In this document: piece by piece, positions 42,364 to 52,920 of the stretch
Layout of the letters: every line of letters begins with the position of its first letter
How positions within the stretch are numbered: the stretch's first letter is position 1
Origin: Takakia lepidozioides
Taxonomy: Eukaryota > Streptophyta > Takakiopsida > Takakiales > Takakiaceae
NCBI GenBank assembly: GCA_030704615.1
Contig: CM060731.1
Location: forward strand, 24,304,001-24,368,000
Length of the DNA: 64,000 bases
Reading direction: 5' to 3'
The notes under the pieces: model-generated
Databases searched by the model: none
Told to the model about the DNA's origin: nothing
What the model saw: only the letters and a program-made list of their open reading frames with translations
Translations under genes and position numbers: made by a program

Positions 42364-44457
42364 CTAATATCGAGGTAATCTTTCCGGCATAGGAGACCCC
42401 CGTCGCTTCTTCTCTGCCATCTGAACTGCATAGTCTTCTCCCATGTCAGAAGAATTCGGTGAAGAAACAGTTGTATCAGAATCCTCATCGCCTCTCAGGT
42501 GTTTTAATTTTTGAACTTTTTGTGGAATCATCTGGGGCATACAATGCTGTCCTACCATGTCTGGAAGTTTGTATTTTACAACTTGGTGTAACCGCTGAAC
42601 AGCAAAATTGGTGTAGACATTGAGCTCCTTGTCTGTCCAGGTGAGTGGGGTACCAATTACTGGTGCAGCGTGCAAGTATTTCCATGCCACATGTCCCTTA
42701 TAGAAAATGTCATCAATGCCGAATTTCTGTGTTGACAAATGGTTCCAGGCCGCTTGTAACCATGAACGAATTTGAGAATCCTTTTGCATCATAACTTTTG
42801 GGTCATATAGGTACATATGAGGTGGCACCGAAGGTAATACCCAATGATCTCCACTGGAATAACTCAGAAAGCGTGTTTGCATCTTTTGTTGCTCAATGTG
42901 GTAACGTACCAGAAAACAAGCAGCGTAGTATAACCCCCATCCCATGACAATACTTGCTACCTCCTTGGTCTTGGTATAAATGAGTCCATGTACAACCTGG
43001 AAAGCAATCAATTCCCTCAACATGGTACCTGCCTCGTGCCAGTATTGTGCAAAGTGATGATCTTCAATATGTCGATTGTTCGGAAGAACTTTAGTCCTAG
43101 TTGCCACTGGCAGCCAAATACGCATGATTTGGTAGTAATGTGCGAATGACTGCGGAGGACTAAATTCTTTCCAAGCCAAATCCAACATGATGGGAATTTG
43201 GTTGAAGGGCATAATCATAGCCCTACTGTATTCCCTTGCAGCTGGAGTTTTAGGTGGGTTAAAAGCGGCATTGCCCCATACCTCCGGCTGTGGTGGCTGT
43301 GGTGTGGTTGTAGTAACCACAGGTTCAGCTACTGGTACAGTGACTTGTTGTGGTGGTGGTGGTACTGGCTCTTGTATCATTGGCATCTCCTGCACCTCCT
43401 GTGAAGACTGAAAAGCCAAAGTTCTGGCTTGTAAATAAGAAGCCATTAGCTGTTCCTGAGGGATATAGACTCTTTTGTCGATGTTTGAAGTGAGGTCTTC
43501 CACTTGAGTCTGCAGTCCGTCTACATCCTCTTGTAACTCTGCTATCCTACTATAGACATTGTCTATAGTAGTTGTGGCAATGTTCTGCACCTGCAGCCTG
43601 AGCTCATTCATCTCGCTTTGGGTGAGCTTTCGTGGTGCTTTGCCCTCTACTAGCCCTTGTGCTAACCAGACCTGCATAAGGCTGTTATCCACCAAGTTGC
43701 TTGTGGTTCCCCTGAGAGTTTGTTCCTCTCTTAGCTTGTACAGTTCCAACTGCTGTTGTAAAGCCTCCATGCGCTTCGCCTGAGGTTCAACCAATTGCGC
43801 ATAAGCAGCAAGTAGATTATTGGCTTCCTTCCAAGCCTTGTTATTGACCGAGATTTCATTTCTATTGGCCATGATGGTTTGTTGCAACTCCACGATGTGC
43901 TTCTCTTGATCAGCTTCAATCTGCTTGTATTGCTTGAAAGTATCTTCATTGCGACAGATTGTATTCTTCATATCGACAATGAGCTTCATTTGCTCAACAT
44001 TCTCTTCTTCTGCCTTCGTACATTTTTCCGCTTGACTGTTTATTTCTTTTGTAGATTGGTCAAGCATAGTTGTGAATGTAGCACATTGTATCGTTATCCT
44101 GTCATGCACTGTCTGCAACTCCGTATGTAGTGCATGCACTTCTTGCAACTTGCTTTCATGCTGCACCTGCATTTGGTATAGCTGTTGCTTATGTGCTTCG
44201 TGCAACTGGTCTTGCGCGAGGCCTGCCTCAATCAATTGTTCCTTGGCCAATTGCAAAGCCACTTCTGTATTTCCCAAGTCCTGCTGTATCTTGAGAGTGA
44301 CCTCTTCATCGACCTTGTTTGCACACTCAGTGGCTAGTCGAGCCTCAAACTCCTTCCTGAGTTCCTCTCTCAAGGTTGTCAATTGGGTAATTGGAACATG
44401 GGATTTGACATAAGTCCCCAACAAATTAAGTGTCCTGCCTATGGAACTCATCAGCAT
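42364..44457 (-). CDS. Large coiled-coil protein of unknown function (LTR element ORF2)
   Basis: 697 codons, uninterrupted. Residues roughly 20-260 are Gln/Glu/Leu-rich with heptad spacing (LREELRKEFEARLATE, VHALHTELQTVHDRI) and should form a long coiled coil. A Pro/Gln/Val-rich linker follows (PVPPPPQQVTVPVAEPV). A C-terminal region rich in Trp, Tyr and His (WLPVATRTKVLPNN, YYAACFLVRYHIEQQ) looks globular, and the end is Ser/Asp/Lys-rich. The place and size would fit a capsid-type protein, but no gag motif, zinc knuckle or enzyme motif is visible. The start ATG overlaps the previous ORF's TGA in ATGCTGA. Confidence 0.75.
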   Translation of the reverse strand: MLMSSIGRTLNLLGTYVKSHVPITQLTTLREELRKEFEARLATECANKVDEEVTLKIQQDLGNTEVALQLAKEQLIEAGLAQDQLHEAHKQQLYQMQVQHESKLQEVHALHTELQTVHDRITIQCATFTTMLDQSTKEINSQAEKCTKAEEENVEQMKLIVDMKNTICRNEDTFKQYKQIEADQEKHIVELQQTIMANRNEISVNNKAWKEANNLLAAYAQLVEPQAKRMEALQQQLELYKLREEQTLRGTTSNLVDNSLMQVWLAQGLVEGKAPRKLTQSEMNELRLQVQNIATTTIDNVYSRIAELQEDVDGLQTQVEDLTSNIDKRVYIPQEQLMASYLQARTLAFQSSQEVQEMPMIQEPVPPPPQQVTVPVAEPVVTTTTPQPPQPEVWGNAAFNPPKTPAAREYSRAMIMPFNQIPIMLDLAWKEFSPPQSFAHYYQIMRIWLPVATRTKVLPNNRHIEDHHFAQYWHEAGTMLRELIAFQVVHGLIYTKTKEVASIVMGWGLYYAACFLVRYHIEQQKMQTRFLSYSSGDHWVLPSVPPHMYLYDPKVMMQKDSQIRSWLQAAWNHLSTQKFGIDDIFYKGHVAWKYLHAAPVIGTPLTWTDKELNVYTNFAVQRLHQVVKYKLPDMVGQHCMPQMIPQKVQKLKHLRGDEDSDTTVSSPNSSDMGEDYAVQMAEKKRRGSPMPERLPRY

Positions 44458-45299
44458 TGCCTGTTGAGGGTCATCATGGTGAGGTTGCTGCTGGCAGGTG
44501 CTGGCACCCTTGCTGGTGCTGGTCCTTCTGGACCTGTTGTTTTTGTGGTGGATCTTCCACCAAGTGGTGGCCCTTGAGCACTCCCTGCTTCTGGCCCCAC
44601 GATATTCACAGTATTCCCAGCTTCAGTTGCACTACTTCCCACACTCCCTGTCCCCCCAGAGCCAGATCCAGGCAGCCCGCCTGATCCCCCTGAGCCGACA
44701 CCTTCGTTGGCCTGTGATCCAAGTGCTCCACTTGATCCAGGTCCAACAGGTTGGGATGTCCTGGTTGTAGTCTCAACCTCAGCTGTTGGGTCTACTTCTT
44801 CATATTCTTCCTCTTCTAATTTCTTCTCTCTGTTTTCATCCTCCAAGTTCTGCCCTTGGGTTTCTTCTTCACTCATGTAACTCAACTGTAATGGTGTTGG
44901 AGAGTCTGAACTCTCCGTTGGCTCTGCCACATCCTCTTCTCCTTCTTCACCTTCTGCTTCAGAAACTGGAGTTCCTGCTTTTGGTGTTCCATGCCAACTC
45001 TTATCAAAGATTTCTGTCAAGTCTTTTATCCAAGGATGTACCTCAGATCTTTCACCTCGTGATTGATCTTCTTCCTATACCAATTCCCTTAATCTTTCTT
45101 GCAAAGAAACAGAAGGAGTGGCATCCAACTCTAGTTCTTCCGGTATAGGTGATGTACTCTTTGATCTTAATGGTGTGAGAGGTCCAGATGATTCCCCTAT
45201 GTCTATTCCTCTCTCCCAAAGATATGGATAATTAGCTTTCAGATAGCTTTCTCTTTTTGCTGAATATCTCTGTCGTCTAGCTTCTCTTTCATCACTCAT
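44451..45299 (-). CDS. Acidic, disordered protein (LTR element ORF1) with one in-frame TAG
   Basis: From ATG 45299 the frame runs 74 codons to a TAG (45075-45077), then continues in the same frame to TGA at 44451. The context fits CAG to TAG. The N-terminus is basic (EREARRQRYSAKRESYLK). The rest is rich in Glu, Ser and Gly (EGEEGEEDVAEPTE, GSGGSGGLPGSGSGGTGS) and predicted unstructured. No domain is recognised. Its stop overlaps the start of the 697-codon ORF, so the two are probably translated from one RNA. Confidence 0.6.
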
Positions 45300-45320
45300 G
45301 TCCCATGTCTTTCATTTCTT

Positions 45321-46016
45321 TTAATGTGGCAATAACCAAAACTCTCTTCTGTAATATCTCTCGTATATGCCTGGGTTTCTTTCAAGCTTCAATGCACCCT
45401 TGGCTATACTTGAAGTCTCCGTTACCATATAACCATATGGCAAACAAGTGTGAAAAGCTGTTCTTGGTGTGAGTTTGATCCACAAAATATCCTTTGGAAT
45501 CCAATTCTTTACCAGTACAAGCTCTTCATGCATATGAGTATAAACATTCACCTTTCCTTCTTCCCAGCCTTCAAACTCTACTCGTTTAATGGATAGCAAT
45601 GCTATCACATAAACCAATGTTGGTAACCAACGTGCTCTTCCTCTACAGGCTACCTGATAAATCTTTATCACTCCTTTCTCCAGACCCCATTCTGGATCAA
45701 CATCATGCACTCGCTTCAGAATATTTTCTTTACAACCGTCTGGCAATTCCAAGAACCTTTGAAAGAATTGTTTGGACAATCTTTCTTCCTTCGTTCCACA
45801 GGGAATTTGATTCACTTCAAATTCTTTAATGGTCCAACCACCATGATCCCACCAGATGCCTGTCACATCTGGTTGTTCATGTCTCAGGTCCCCAGTATGG
45901 TCGCCAAATGTCGCGCGGCTTTTACTCACCCATCCCTTCACTATTCGAGGCGGAAACTCCAAGATAGAAGAGTTGGAAATCTCTAAGTACTCAGCCCGCG
46001 CAGAACAATCAGTCAT
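45321..46016 (-). CDS. Unknown protein (LTR element ORF0) starting inside the 5' LTR
   Basis: 231 codons from ATG 46016, which lies 107 nt inside the LTR, reading through the primer-binding site into the interior and ending TAA. The interior portion has a composition like real protein (GGWTIKEFEVNQIPCG, DILWIKLTPRTAFHT), so the frame is probably genuine. The true start may be this ATG or a spliced or non-AUG start. No known domain is visible. Confidence 0.55.
   Translation of the reverse strand: MTDCSARAEYLEISNSSILEFPPRIVKGWVSKSRATFGDHTGDLRHEQPDVTGIWWDHGGWTIKEFEVNQIPCGTKEERLSKQFFQRFLELPDGCKENILKRVHDVDPEWGLEKGVIKIYQVACRGRARWLPTLVYVIALLSIKRVEFEGWEEGKVNVYTHMHEELVLVKNWIPKDILWIKLTPRTAFHTCLPYGYMVTETSSIAKGALKLERNPGIYERYYRREFWLLPH
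45892..45906 (-). other. Primer-binding site (non-Met tRNA)
   Basis: TGGCGACCATACTGG two bases inside the 5' LTR. It starts TGG as required, but differs from the initiator-Met PBS of the other elements; I cannot assign the tRNA. Confidence 0.65.
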
Positions 46017-46928
46017 GACCTACAGCTAGTGTATCATGGGGGTGTTTCCTATTTGTTTCCCTTTTGGTATTCATGTTAGCTATCTTACCATTGATAATTA
46101 AGTATCAGTTTGCTTTATCAATCTATTGGATTCCATCAACTCATCCATTCATTTCACAGCTTCACTCAGATCTCTCTACACAGTGTGATTGTATCGTAAA
46201 AGTATCCGATTATGATTTATCAGGTATCAGGCCGAAGCCATTGTGTCTCTAATCTGCTCTACAATATCATTACAGCCTTGCATATATCAAGCATCTACTC
46301 ATCATCTCTCTATCTTCACTTCCGTTCTTCATCTCTGCCAGATCCCCTCTCCTCCATGACCAAGAAGTCCTCCTCCGAATGATATCCCTCAATTCCTCGT
46401 TTCTCCCTTTATCTTCCTATCCGTGGTTCTAACCGTTTCCCTCACTAACCGTCGTCTGTGAACTAACATATTCCCTTCGCAGGTGTTGTTCCCCACAGTC
46501 GTTCCCTGTCCTACTCTTCGTTCCCTATGATCGTGACAGCTGTGTCAAGCTGTGACTGGCTGTGTGAAACTGTGACGGGCTGTGACTGGCTGTGCGACTG
46601 TGTTTGGCTGTGTCGGGCTGTGACTGGCTGTGTGGCTGTGACGGGCTGTGTCGGCTGTGACGGCTGTGTCGGCTGTGACGGCTGTGTCGGCTGTGACGAC
46701 TGTGTCTGCTGTGACGACTGTGACGGGCTGTGTTGGCTGTGTCGGCTGTGACGACTGTGTCGGCTGTGTTGGCTGTGACGACTGTGACGACTGTGACGGG
46801 CTGTGTAACCCCCCTCTACAGTGCGCTGCTGTCACCCCTAAGGCTCCTGTTGGTCTCAGTCTGTGCAAAAATTAAGGGTACCCTACAGATCCCGTATAAG
46901 TGTCTAAGTCCCCGACAGTCCTCTAACA
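45909..46928 (-). repeat. 5' LTR (1020 bp)
   Basis: Same sequence as 41246-42184 apart from an expanded TGTGACGGC/TGTGTCGGC minisatellite (about 46530-46806), which accounts for essentially the whole 81-bp size difference. Confidence 0.92.
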
Positions 46929-46933
46929 GGGAG

Positions 46934-47300
46934 ACTCCAACCAATCTCCAAGAGTTGATTGATTGCGTGAAGAGATACTTTGATCTTTGGGGGCTAGAGG
47001 CTAACGTCAGCAAATGTGCAGTGGTGGCATTCAACAGACAGAAGAGAGGGGGATCTTAAGTGGCAGCGTTGAGTTTTCCTCCAATTGTAATTGGGATGCA
47101 CATATCCGGAAAGTTGTTCAAACTGGCAAGGGCAAAGCTCTGGGCTCACTAAATTTTTCCACTGCAGAGGGGTCAACTCTAAGGTTAAGAAAACCATGCT
47201 TTGTCGCGTTATTAGACCTGCCTTGGAGTACGGATCTGCAATATGGGTTGATAACTCCAACTAGGCTAAGTCTCTAGAATGGACAAGTGCAAGAGAATGG
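46934..47300 (+). pseudogene. LINE reverse transcriptase fragment, 3' part
   Basis: Resumes after the GGGAG duplication: ETPTNLQELIDCVKRYFDLW, LEANVSKCAVVAFNRQ, then frameshifted thumb or C-terminal region (KGKALGSLN). Typical of LINE RT downstream of the FADD box. Confidence 0.75.
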
Positions 47301-48640
47301 TTCATATCTGGGTTCTAGCTGGTTTTGGTTAGATCATCGTTATTTACATGATCTCGACCCTGTAAGAATGCACAATTTTGCACTGTTAGTTTCTGGAGAT
47401 CTTCCTTAATGCTGAGTTTTGTCAGAACTGTCAGGTTGCACAATTCCAAAAGGGAATCAAACATTCGCCGCTGCTACAGTTTCTCACCTGCTGAAAGGTG
47501 TCTGACATTGGCAATGGCAATATTGAGAAATGTCCTTTGACCTATTGAATTCTCAGGTCCAGCTTGATATACACGCGTGAGCAGTGATTGGTAATAATAG
47601 AGTACTCTAAGATTCAGTTCTACCTTGCAAGACCTGTGTATGGACTTGAATACAGTTGTCCTTGGGCATTTGTTATTTCATCCAACTCTGAAAATCTTGA
47701 GGCTGAGCCTGAAGCCCTGGCCCACTACAGTATCCTTGGCAGAATTTCTAGGTCTAACAGTGAGGGGTCCTGTGAACAATGGAAGGACACAGTTGGAAAA
47801 ACTGTTCCTATAATTCAAGGCAGCCCTGATGAATTGTAGTATATTTCAAAGGCTTACAACGCTCCCATTAGTTCTTCTGAGAGATATGAGATCCAGGACA
47901 TAATCACATCAATGAATAGCCTCTACCTTGTGGTAAACCCCATACAGTTAAGCACTTAGCAGTAAAATAAAGAGCCTCAAAGCTAGACATACGACGGAGG
48001 GTGGCTAGCAGGCAAAAAACAACACCAAAAAGCAATAGTTAACGCAAGATTAAAGTATGGATTTACAGGCTGTTGCAAGGTAGAAAAATAGTGTACAATT
48101 AGTAACTGACCACCTTCAAGTTACTTCTTCGCAAAAACGAAAATTGGAAGAGGTCCTTTGTGTCTTGCAAGCTCTGCGAGCAACTAGTCTTACCTCCGAA
48201 TCGCCCCCGGGAAGTCCGAGCCAAGATACCCCTCCTGAATTCAGTTCTAACAATGTTTCATATCCCACCATTGATTGAATGAAGGCAGGAAAGTTTCCTG
48301 ACCTGGACAGTCGCATTGAGAAGATGAGGGACAATGTTCTGAAAATGAGCTCCACGCTTCTTTCACAGTTAGATGACGAGAAGCATTTCTGTCTCCATTG
48401 TCCCACCATTGATTGGGGTCGGAAAAGTGTTCATTCCAAACCTTCTCCTCATCTCTGTTATCTGTTTTAGGATACTTTCCTGTTGCCACATCGGCAGTAA
48501 CTTGTCAAAGTCACTCCAAACCACCACATATCCACCCAACGAGCTATCTTACAGAATTCAACATACATCTCAAGGCCGAGTCTGATGAGAGGGCAAAACA
48601 GGCAGAAATAGGTTGAAGAAGAAGGAGCCCTCACCACATT
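47301..48640. other. Probable LINE remnant and spacer without recognisable gene
   Basis: No supported ORF and no clear poly(A) or repeat end for the LINE. Confidence 0.4.
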
Positions 48641-48651
48641 GTCCTTGCCAA

Positions 48652-49003
48652 ACCAAGCTGACTCTCAAGAACCTTGATGTGCCTCACCACATTGTCCTTG
48701 AAACACGGTCTGCTAAGACCAAGCTGACTCTCAAGAACCTTGATGTTCCTCACCACATTGTCCTTGAAACACGGTCTGCTAAGACCAAGCTGACTCTCAA
48801 GAACCTTGATGTTCCTCACCACATTGTCCTTGAAACATGGTCTGCCAAACCAAGCTGACTCTCAAGAACCTTGATGTGCCTCACCACATTGTCCTTGAAA
48901 CACGGTCTGCTAAGACCAAGCTGACTCTCAAGAACCTTGATGTTCCTCACCACATTGTCCTTGAAACACGGTCTGCTAAGACCAAGTTGACTCTCAAGAA
49001 GCT
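48652..49003. repeat. 66-bp minisatellite (five full copies plus part)
   Basis: Units start at 48652, 48718, 48784, 48849, 48915 and 48981. One unit is 1 bp short, which shifts the frame. Each unit is open on both strands; the plus strand encodes TKLTLKNLDVPHHIVLETRS-type repeats. Open frames here may only reflect a 66-bp (22-codon) period. Confidence 0.9.
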
Positions 49004-49816
49004 TGTAAACATCAGGAACAATGCCAAATCATGGTACTAACAGGAGCCAGGAGCCCACATTTGCAGGATGGCTTGCAGGAGGAAGAACGCACACCGTCTA
49101 TTTTTCAGGCAGCCCGGGTAGTATGGAAGAAATTGACGACGATGATGTGGCGACGATGACGTGGCACTATGGCACCCTATTCCTGCTCTACGCTAAACTA
49201 GCTTCTGACCTTCGGTCGTCGCTAGAATTTTAGGAATGGGAGAACTACAGAAGCCTCACATGTTCTTTACACAACTACGATTATTCTGTGCTATCTTGTT
49301 TCATCAAATAGTTGTCTTCATGCGCATGTGTGTGGCCTACAATATTTGCATTGTTGAAGAAGTCTTTGTAAGTGAAGAAGCGCAAGGCGACAGAGTTGTA
49401 ATCCACCTCAATTTCACCAGACAAGTCAATGTTTCTCTTGAAGCAATGGGCAGGGAAGTGGCTCTTATTTATGCCAGCTTGGGCCATAGCTAGGCTTTCT
49501 CTCTCTCAAGCAATGGGTTCTCTTGTTCCGTCCAAAGACAAGATGTGAAACACATGTATATCTTTGGGGAGCTCTGAAGAAGAGAGCACTATCCTGTTCT
49601 GATTCTCTACTTTGGAGCTGCTTTTTTGTAGAAGGGTTCAAACAGACAAAAGACGTAAATATAATGTTTGTTCTATCAACAGAAATGTGTGGCAAGTTCA
49701 ATATGACTAACATAGCATTATGGATACCAGATTCATTGAAGCATAACACTCATCCATCCACATGGATGATTGATGATGCCAACGTGCTGACATGATGTCA
49801 ATTTGGTGAAGGCTTA
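49004..49816. other. Spacer without recognisable gene
   Basis: Only short ORFs, none recognised. Confidence 0.45.
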
Positions 49817-50211
49817 GAGCATCACCACCCTTGAGCCCGAAAAACTCCCTGTAGCACCAAAGATAGTGTCATCGATTCAGTGCCTGCTGGGTTCTGTGGT
49901 GCGGCAGCCCGACTCGCGCACACCCTTGTCCCTCAATCGCCCTCGCTATCCCCGCGCTCCTCGCCTCCCATTGGCCGGAAGGGGCGAGATCTCCGCCAAG
50001 ATGCTGATCGGCACGCGCTAGGTAACGTTGACTTGGATTCAGGGACGTATTCTGTGCACAGAATACAGCGCTCGGGTTCAGTGCACGGAACGATATTCAG
50101 TGCGCGCTTTTCATGGGATATAGGGTTCAGTGCATGGGTGGGGGACGTTCCCGCCCACCATACCCTCATGTTCCGTTGGCATGCTGGGTTCAGTGTAGGG
50201 TGGGGATGCTC
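49817..50211. mobile_element. MITE with TTA target duplication (PIF/Harbinger-like)
   Basis: 395 bp. Inverted ends are GAGCATCACCACCCT and, on the other strand, GAGCATCCCCACCCT (14 of 15). TTA flanks both sides (49814-49816, 50212-50214), as is usual for Harbinger-group elements. The interior has five or six copies of a TTCAGTGC-like phrase. No coding capacity. Confidence 0.85.
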
Positions 50212-50910
50212 TTATACCCAGATCTCATGTAGGTCGGTGACAGCATTTTGAACATGGGCGGGGGCGGCATTGCATCTTCCTCCGATTCCGATAACCAATG
50301 GGAGAGCTTAACAAGCTCCTGGGAACTTTGATGGATGTCATGAATGTGATGCTACAAGAGTTCATAATCATGATAAGCTCTGGGAAGAAGGCGGACGGCT
50401 ATAACATGCCTTGGATACGGCAGGAGAAGGGGAGTCACAACAGTAAAGAATGTGATATTTGGGCTAGTTGTAAAATAGGCTGGCAGCTGATCACTAGACA
50501 TTCTATGAACCATCAATTGCAGCCCTCTGACCAACTGTGGCATCAACAATGTTGCTTTGATATAATATGGGAGGAATGTCTCTGAACTGAAGACCATAGG
50601 TACTGTTCATAGCATTGCAAGGCCTCTCTTAAGTAAACCCATGTGGACAATTGAAGCCCTCAGGAAAGGCAACAAAAGGCCCTATGCTCTCCAAAGGCCC
50701 ATAAGCATCAGCCTTAGGACAACAAGTGCAAGTTTCCAGTACTAACTTGAAGCAGAAACCACCTCGACCAGCCTACGACAAGAATGGGAGGCATAAACAG
50801 CATGAAATCACAAAGTCTTTCATTTTCTCTCTTTCTCTCAGTCTCCAACCAACACAACAGTACAGCAACTCCTGAGATGACCCGGCAAGGAGGAACAGGG
50901 TTGCAACTGA
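50212..50910. other. Spacer downstream of the R3HCC1L-like gene
   Basis: Likely includes that gene's 3' untranslated region; nothing else recognised. Confidence 0.4.
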
Positions 50911-52700
50911 TCAATCGTCATCAGATCCCCAGGCTTCATCACGCAGCTGTTGCCTAGTGAGCAACCGCTGTTTCCTTTCAGCCTCCTGGATTTGAGTTTG
51001 TTCTGCATTTGCTCGGCTCTTCGCATGCAGCGCATGGCTAATGCCCTGCCTACTTAGCGCACAAGCTATCATGCGCTGCGCAACTCGTGCTGATGTGGCT
51101 GGCCGTGGCGCAGGAGGCTCCAAGTCTGCAGCATTCTCCAACAATGTATTAGCAATCATAATCCACTTAAGTATTTAGACATTTCTCTAGTGACACATTT
51201 CTTCATGCCTCCCTCTTTATCTATTATCAAAACCCGCCAAAAGTTGGATATGCTGCACAATCCAACAAAAAGGGAGTTATTTGTGACCAAGGAGAGATAC
51301 CTGTTGGAGACAAAGAAAGAGAGAACTGGCCATTGATTGCACTGGCATTAGAGAATCTATGGACTTTAAAACGTGGGTCATTGGTCCCTGCCAAAACGTC
51401 ATGAGCTGCATGCACCACAAAGAAACAATCCTCAAGATCAGAAGTAGTTTGTCTTGCTTAGCAGTGTAGATGGTTTTGTGCAAAATAAATGTGACCTCCA
51501 CAGTGTCAATGAAATGTATGCAAAAAAATCATCCATCCTGACTTACCCGCGGCTGGAGTCTGGAACACAGCCAATGTGGTAGAATTATCAACCCTACGAA
51601 TGGAAACCCCTTGGCTTGAATATGGCTTCAACAGATCCTCCAGGTCTTTGGTCTTCATCTCGGGTGAAAACCCCTCTATCACCAGCACATGATCAGTACC
51701 CCCATCCCCTGCCAGAACACATGGAAAATCGGCAAATTCTAAAATGGTCAAATGTTTAGGGTGGTTTAGTGCCTGGACCTCTTCACACCCTGCAGACATC
51801 ACATACATAATAAACAGTAGACATCACACTGTTGAAAGAAACTAATATTCCCACAGCCTTCCTAGATTAGGGTGACCCGCTCCATTTGTCAAGGCTTCCT
51901 ATATTTGTCTACTTATACAATTAGGTTTGGCTGGTAACCCTGGAAAGTTGGAGGGCGAAACTGGTGAGGAGGTTAGGAAGGAGCAATAGAAGCCTGCAAA
52001 GTTGGGGGAGAGAGGTATCTGTCACCCTACATAAAACATCCTCTTCTTACTCATGGGAGAGATAATTCTGTATGCTTCAAGTGTGTGTTATTAGGTTAGC
52101 TTTCCCCCGTTCCCCTCCAGGCTCGCAAGACATACAAGGACATACCAAAAAAGGAGAGGAAATTGCAAAATCTCTTTAACCAGTGCTAGTAGCCCTAACC
52201 ATCGCTGGTGAAATAGATACACCCTGTTTCACAGCACAGCCAGGAATTCCTTGTGATAACCTCCATGCAATGGGATGTCTTTAAAGATACCCCCACAATC
52301 CATCCAAACATCTACAACGCAATGCTCTAGTTCTTAGGCCTTGCTTGCCTAGAGTCACTTACAATGGTCGTTTGCCCCACGAATGTCATCTCCTTCAACC
52401 CTCTCAGTATCTTCATGTATGAATTCTTCGTCTACGTGATCGCTGTACATTCCCATCCCTCCGTAAGTAAATGCCCCCCTTCCCCGCTGCTTGGGAGTAC
52501 ATCCCTGTTTTGGGAGTGTCTCTGAAATTTCGACAGCAGGTGCCACTCGATGTGGCGCAGGTAACAAGCTGGGTGCCACTGCTTCCCAATCTGCTTTTTT
52601 GATACCCACAACCCAACCATTCAACGCCCCAATAGCATACCCCGTTGAAATTCGACAAGAACGACACAACCCATTGCGCCACACCCTATCAACGATCCAG
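50911..52700 (-). CDS. R3HCC1L-like protein, C-terminal exons
   Basis: Exons by splice signals and phase: ending 52363 (open from at least 52684), 51789-51547, 51405-51343, 51125-50911 with TGA. Motifs match what I recall of the plant homologues of the coiled-coil/R3H protein R3HCC1L: RGRGAFTY with MYSD, HVLVIEGFSPEMKTKDLEDL followed by RRVDNSTTLAVFQTP (an RRM-like fold), DLEPPAPRPATSARVAQRMI, and RQQLRDEAWG at the end. A possible upstream exon lies at about 52780-52914 (KVEEGGSVEYDAPYQVLNI). The N-terminal part, where an R3H domain would be, was not found with confidence. Presumed nucleic-acid-binding host protein; function unknown. Confidence 0.68.
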
Positions 52701-52920
52701 ATATTTTCACTGTGATAGCTGTCAGAATCTCTCTCTCTCTCTCTCTACTAGCAATATTTAGAACTTGATATGGAGCATCATATTCCACAGACCCACCTTC
52801 TTCAACCTTCACGCCTGGGCTAGGAAGCTCTTCCATGTCTTTTTCCATGCATCTGATCACTGGCCAGCCTAATCTGCACACATGCTTCTTTCTTCCAGGA
52901 TCCAGCTCCTGCAAGCTGTT

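Larger units (their letters stand above)
41246..46928 (-). mobile_element. Non-autonomous LTR element with three unrecognised ORFs, inserted in a LINE
   Basis: LTRs 45909-46928 (5', minus orientation) and 41246-42184 (3'). The target duplication is GGGAG (41241-41245 and 46929-46933). The primer-binding site abuts the 5' LTR, and a polypurine tract abuts the 3' LTR. Inside are three successive minus-strand ORFs with no protease, RT, RNase H or integrase motif. The perfect duplication and long open frames indicate a fairly recent insertion. Confidence 0.9.
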
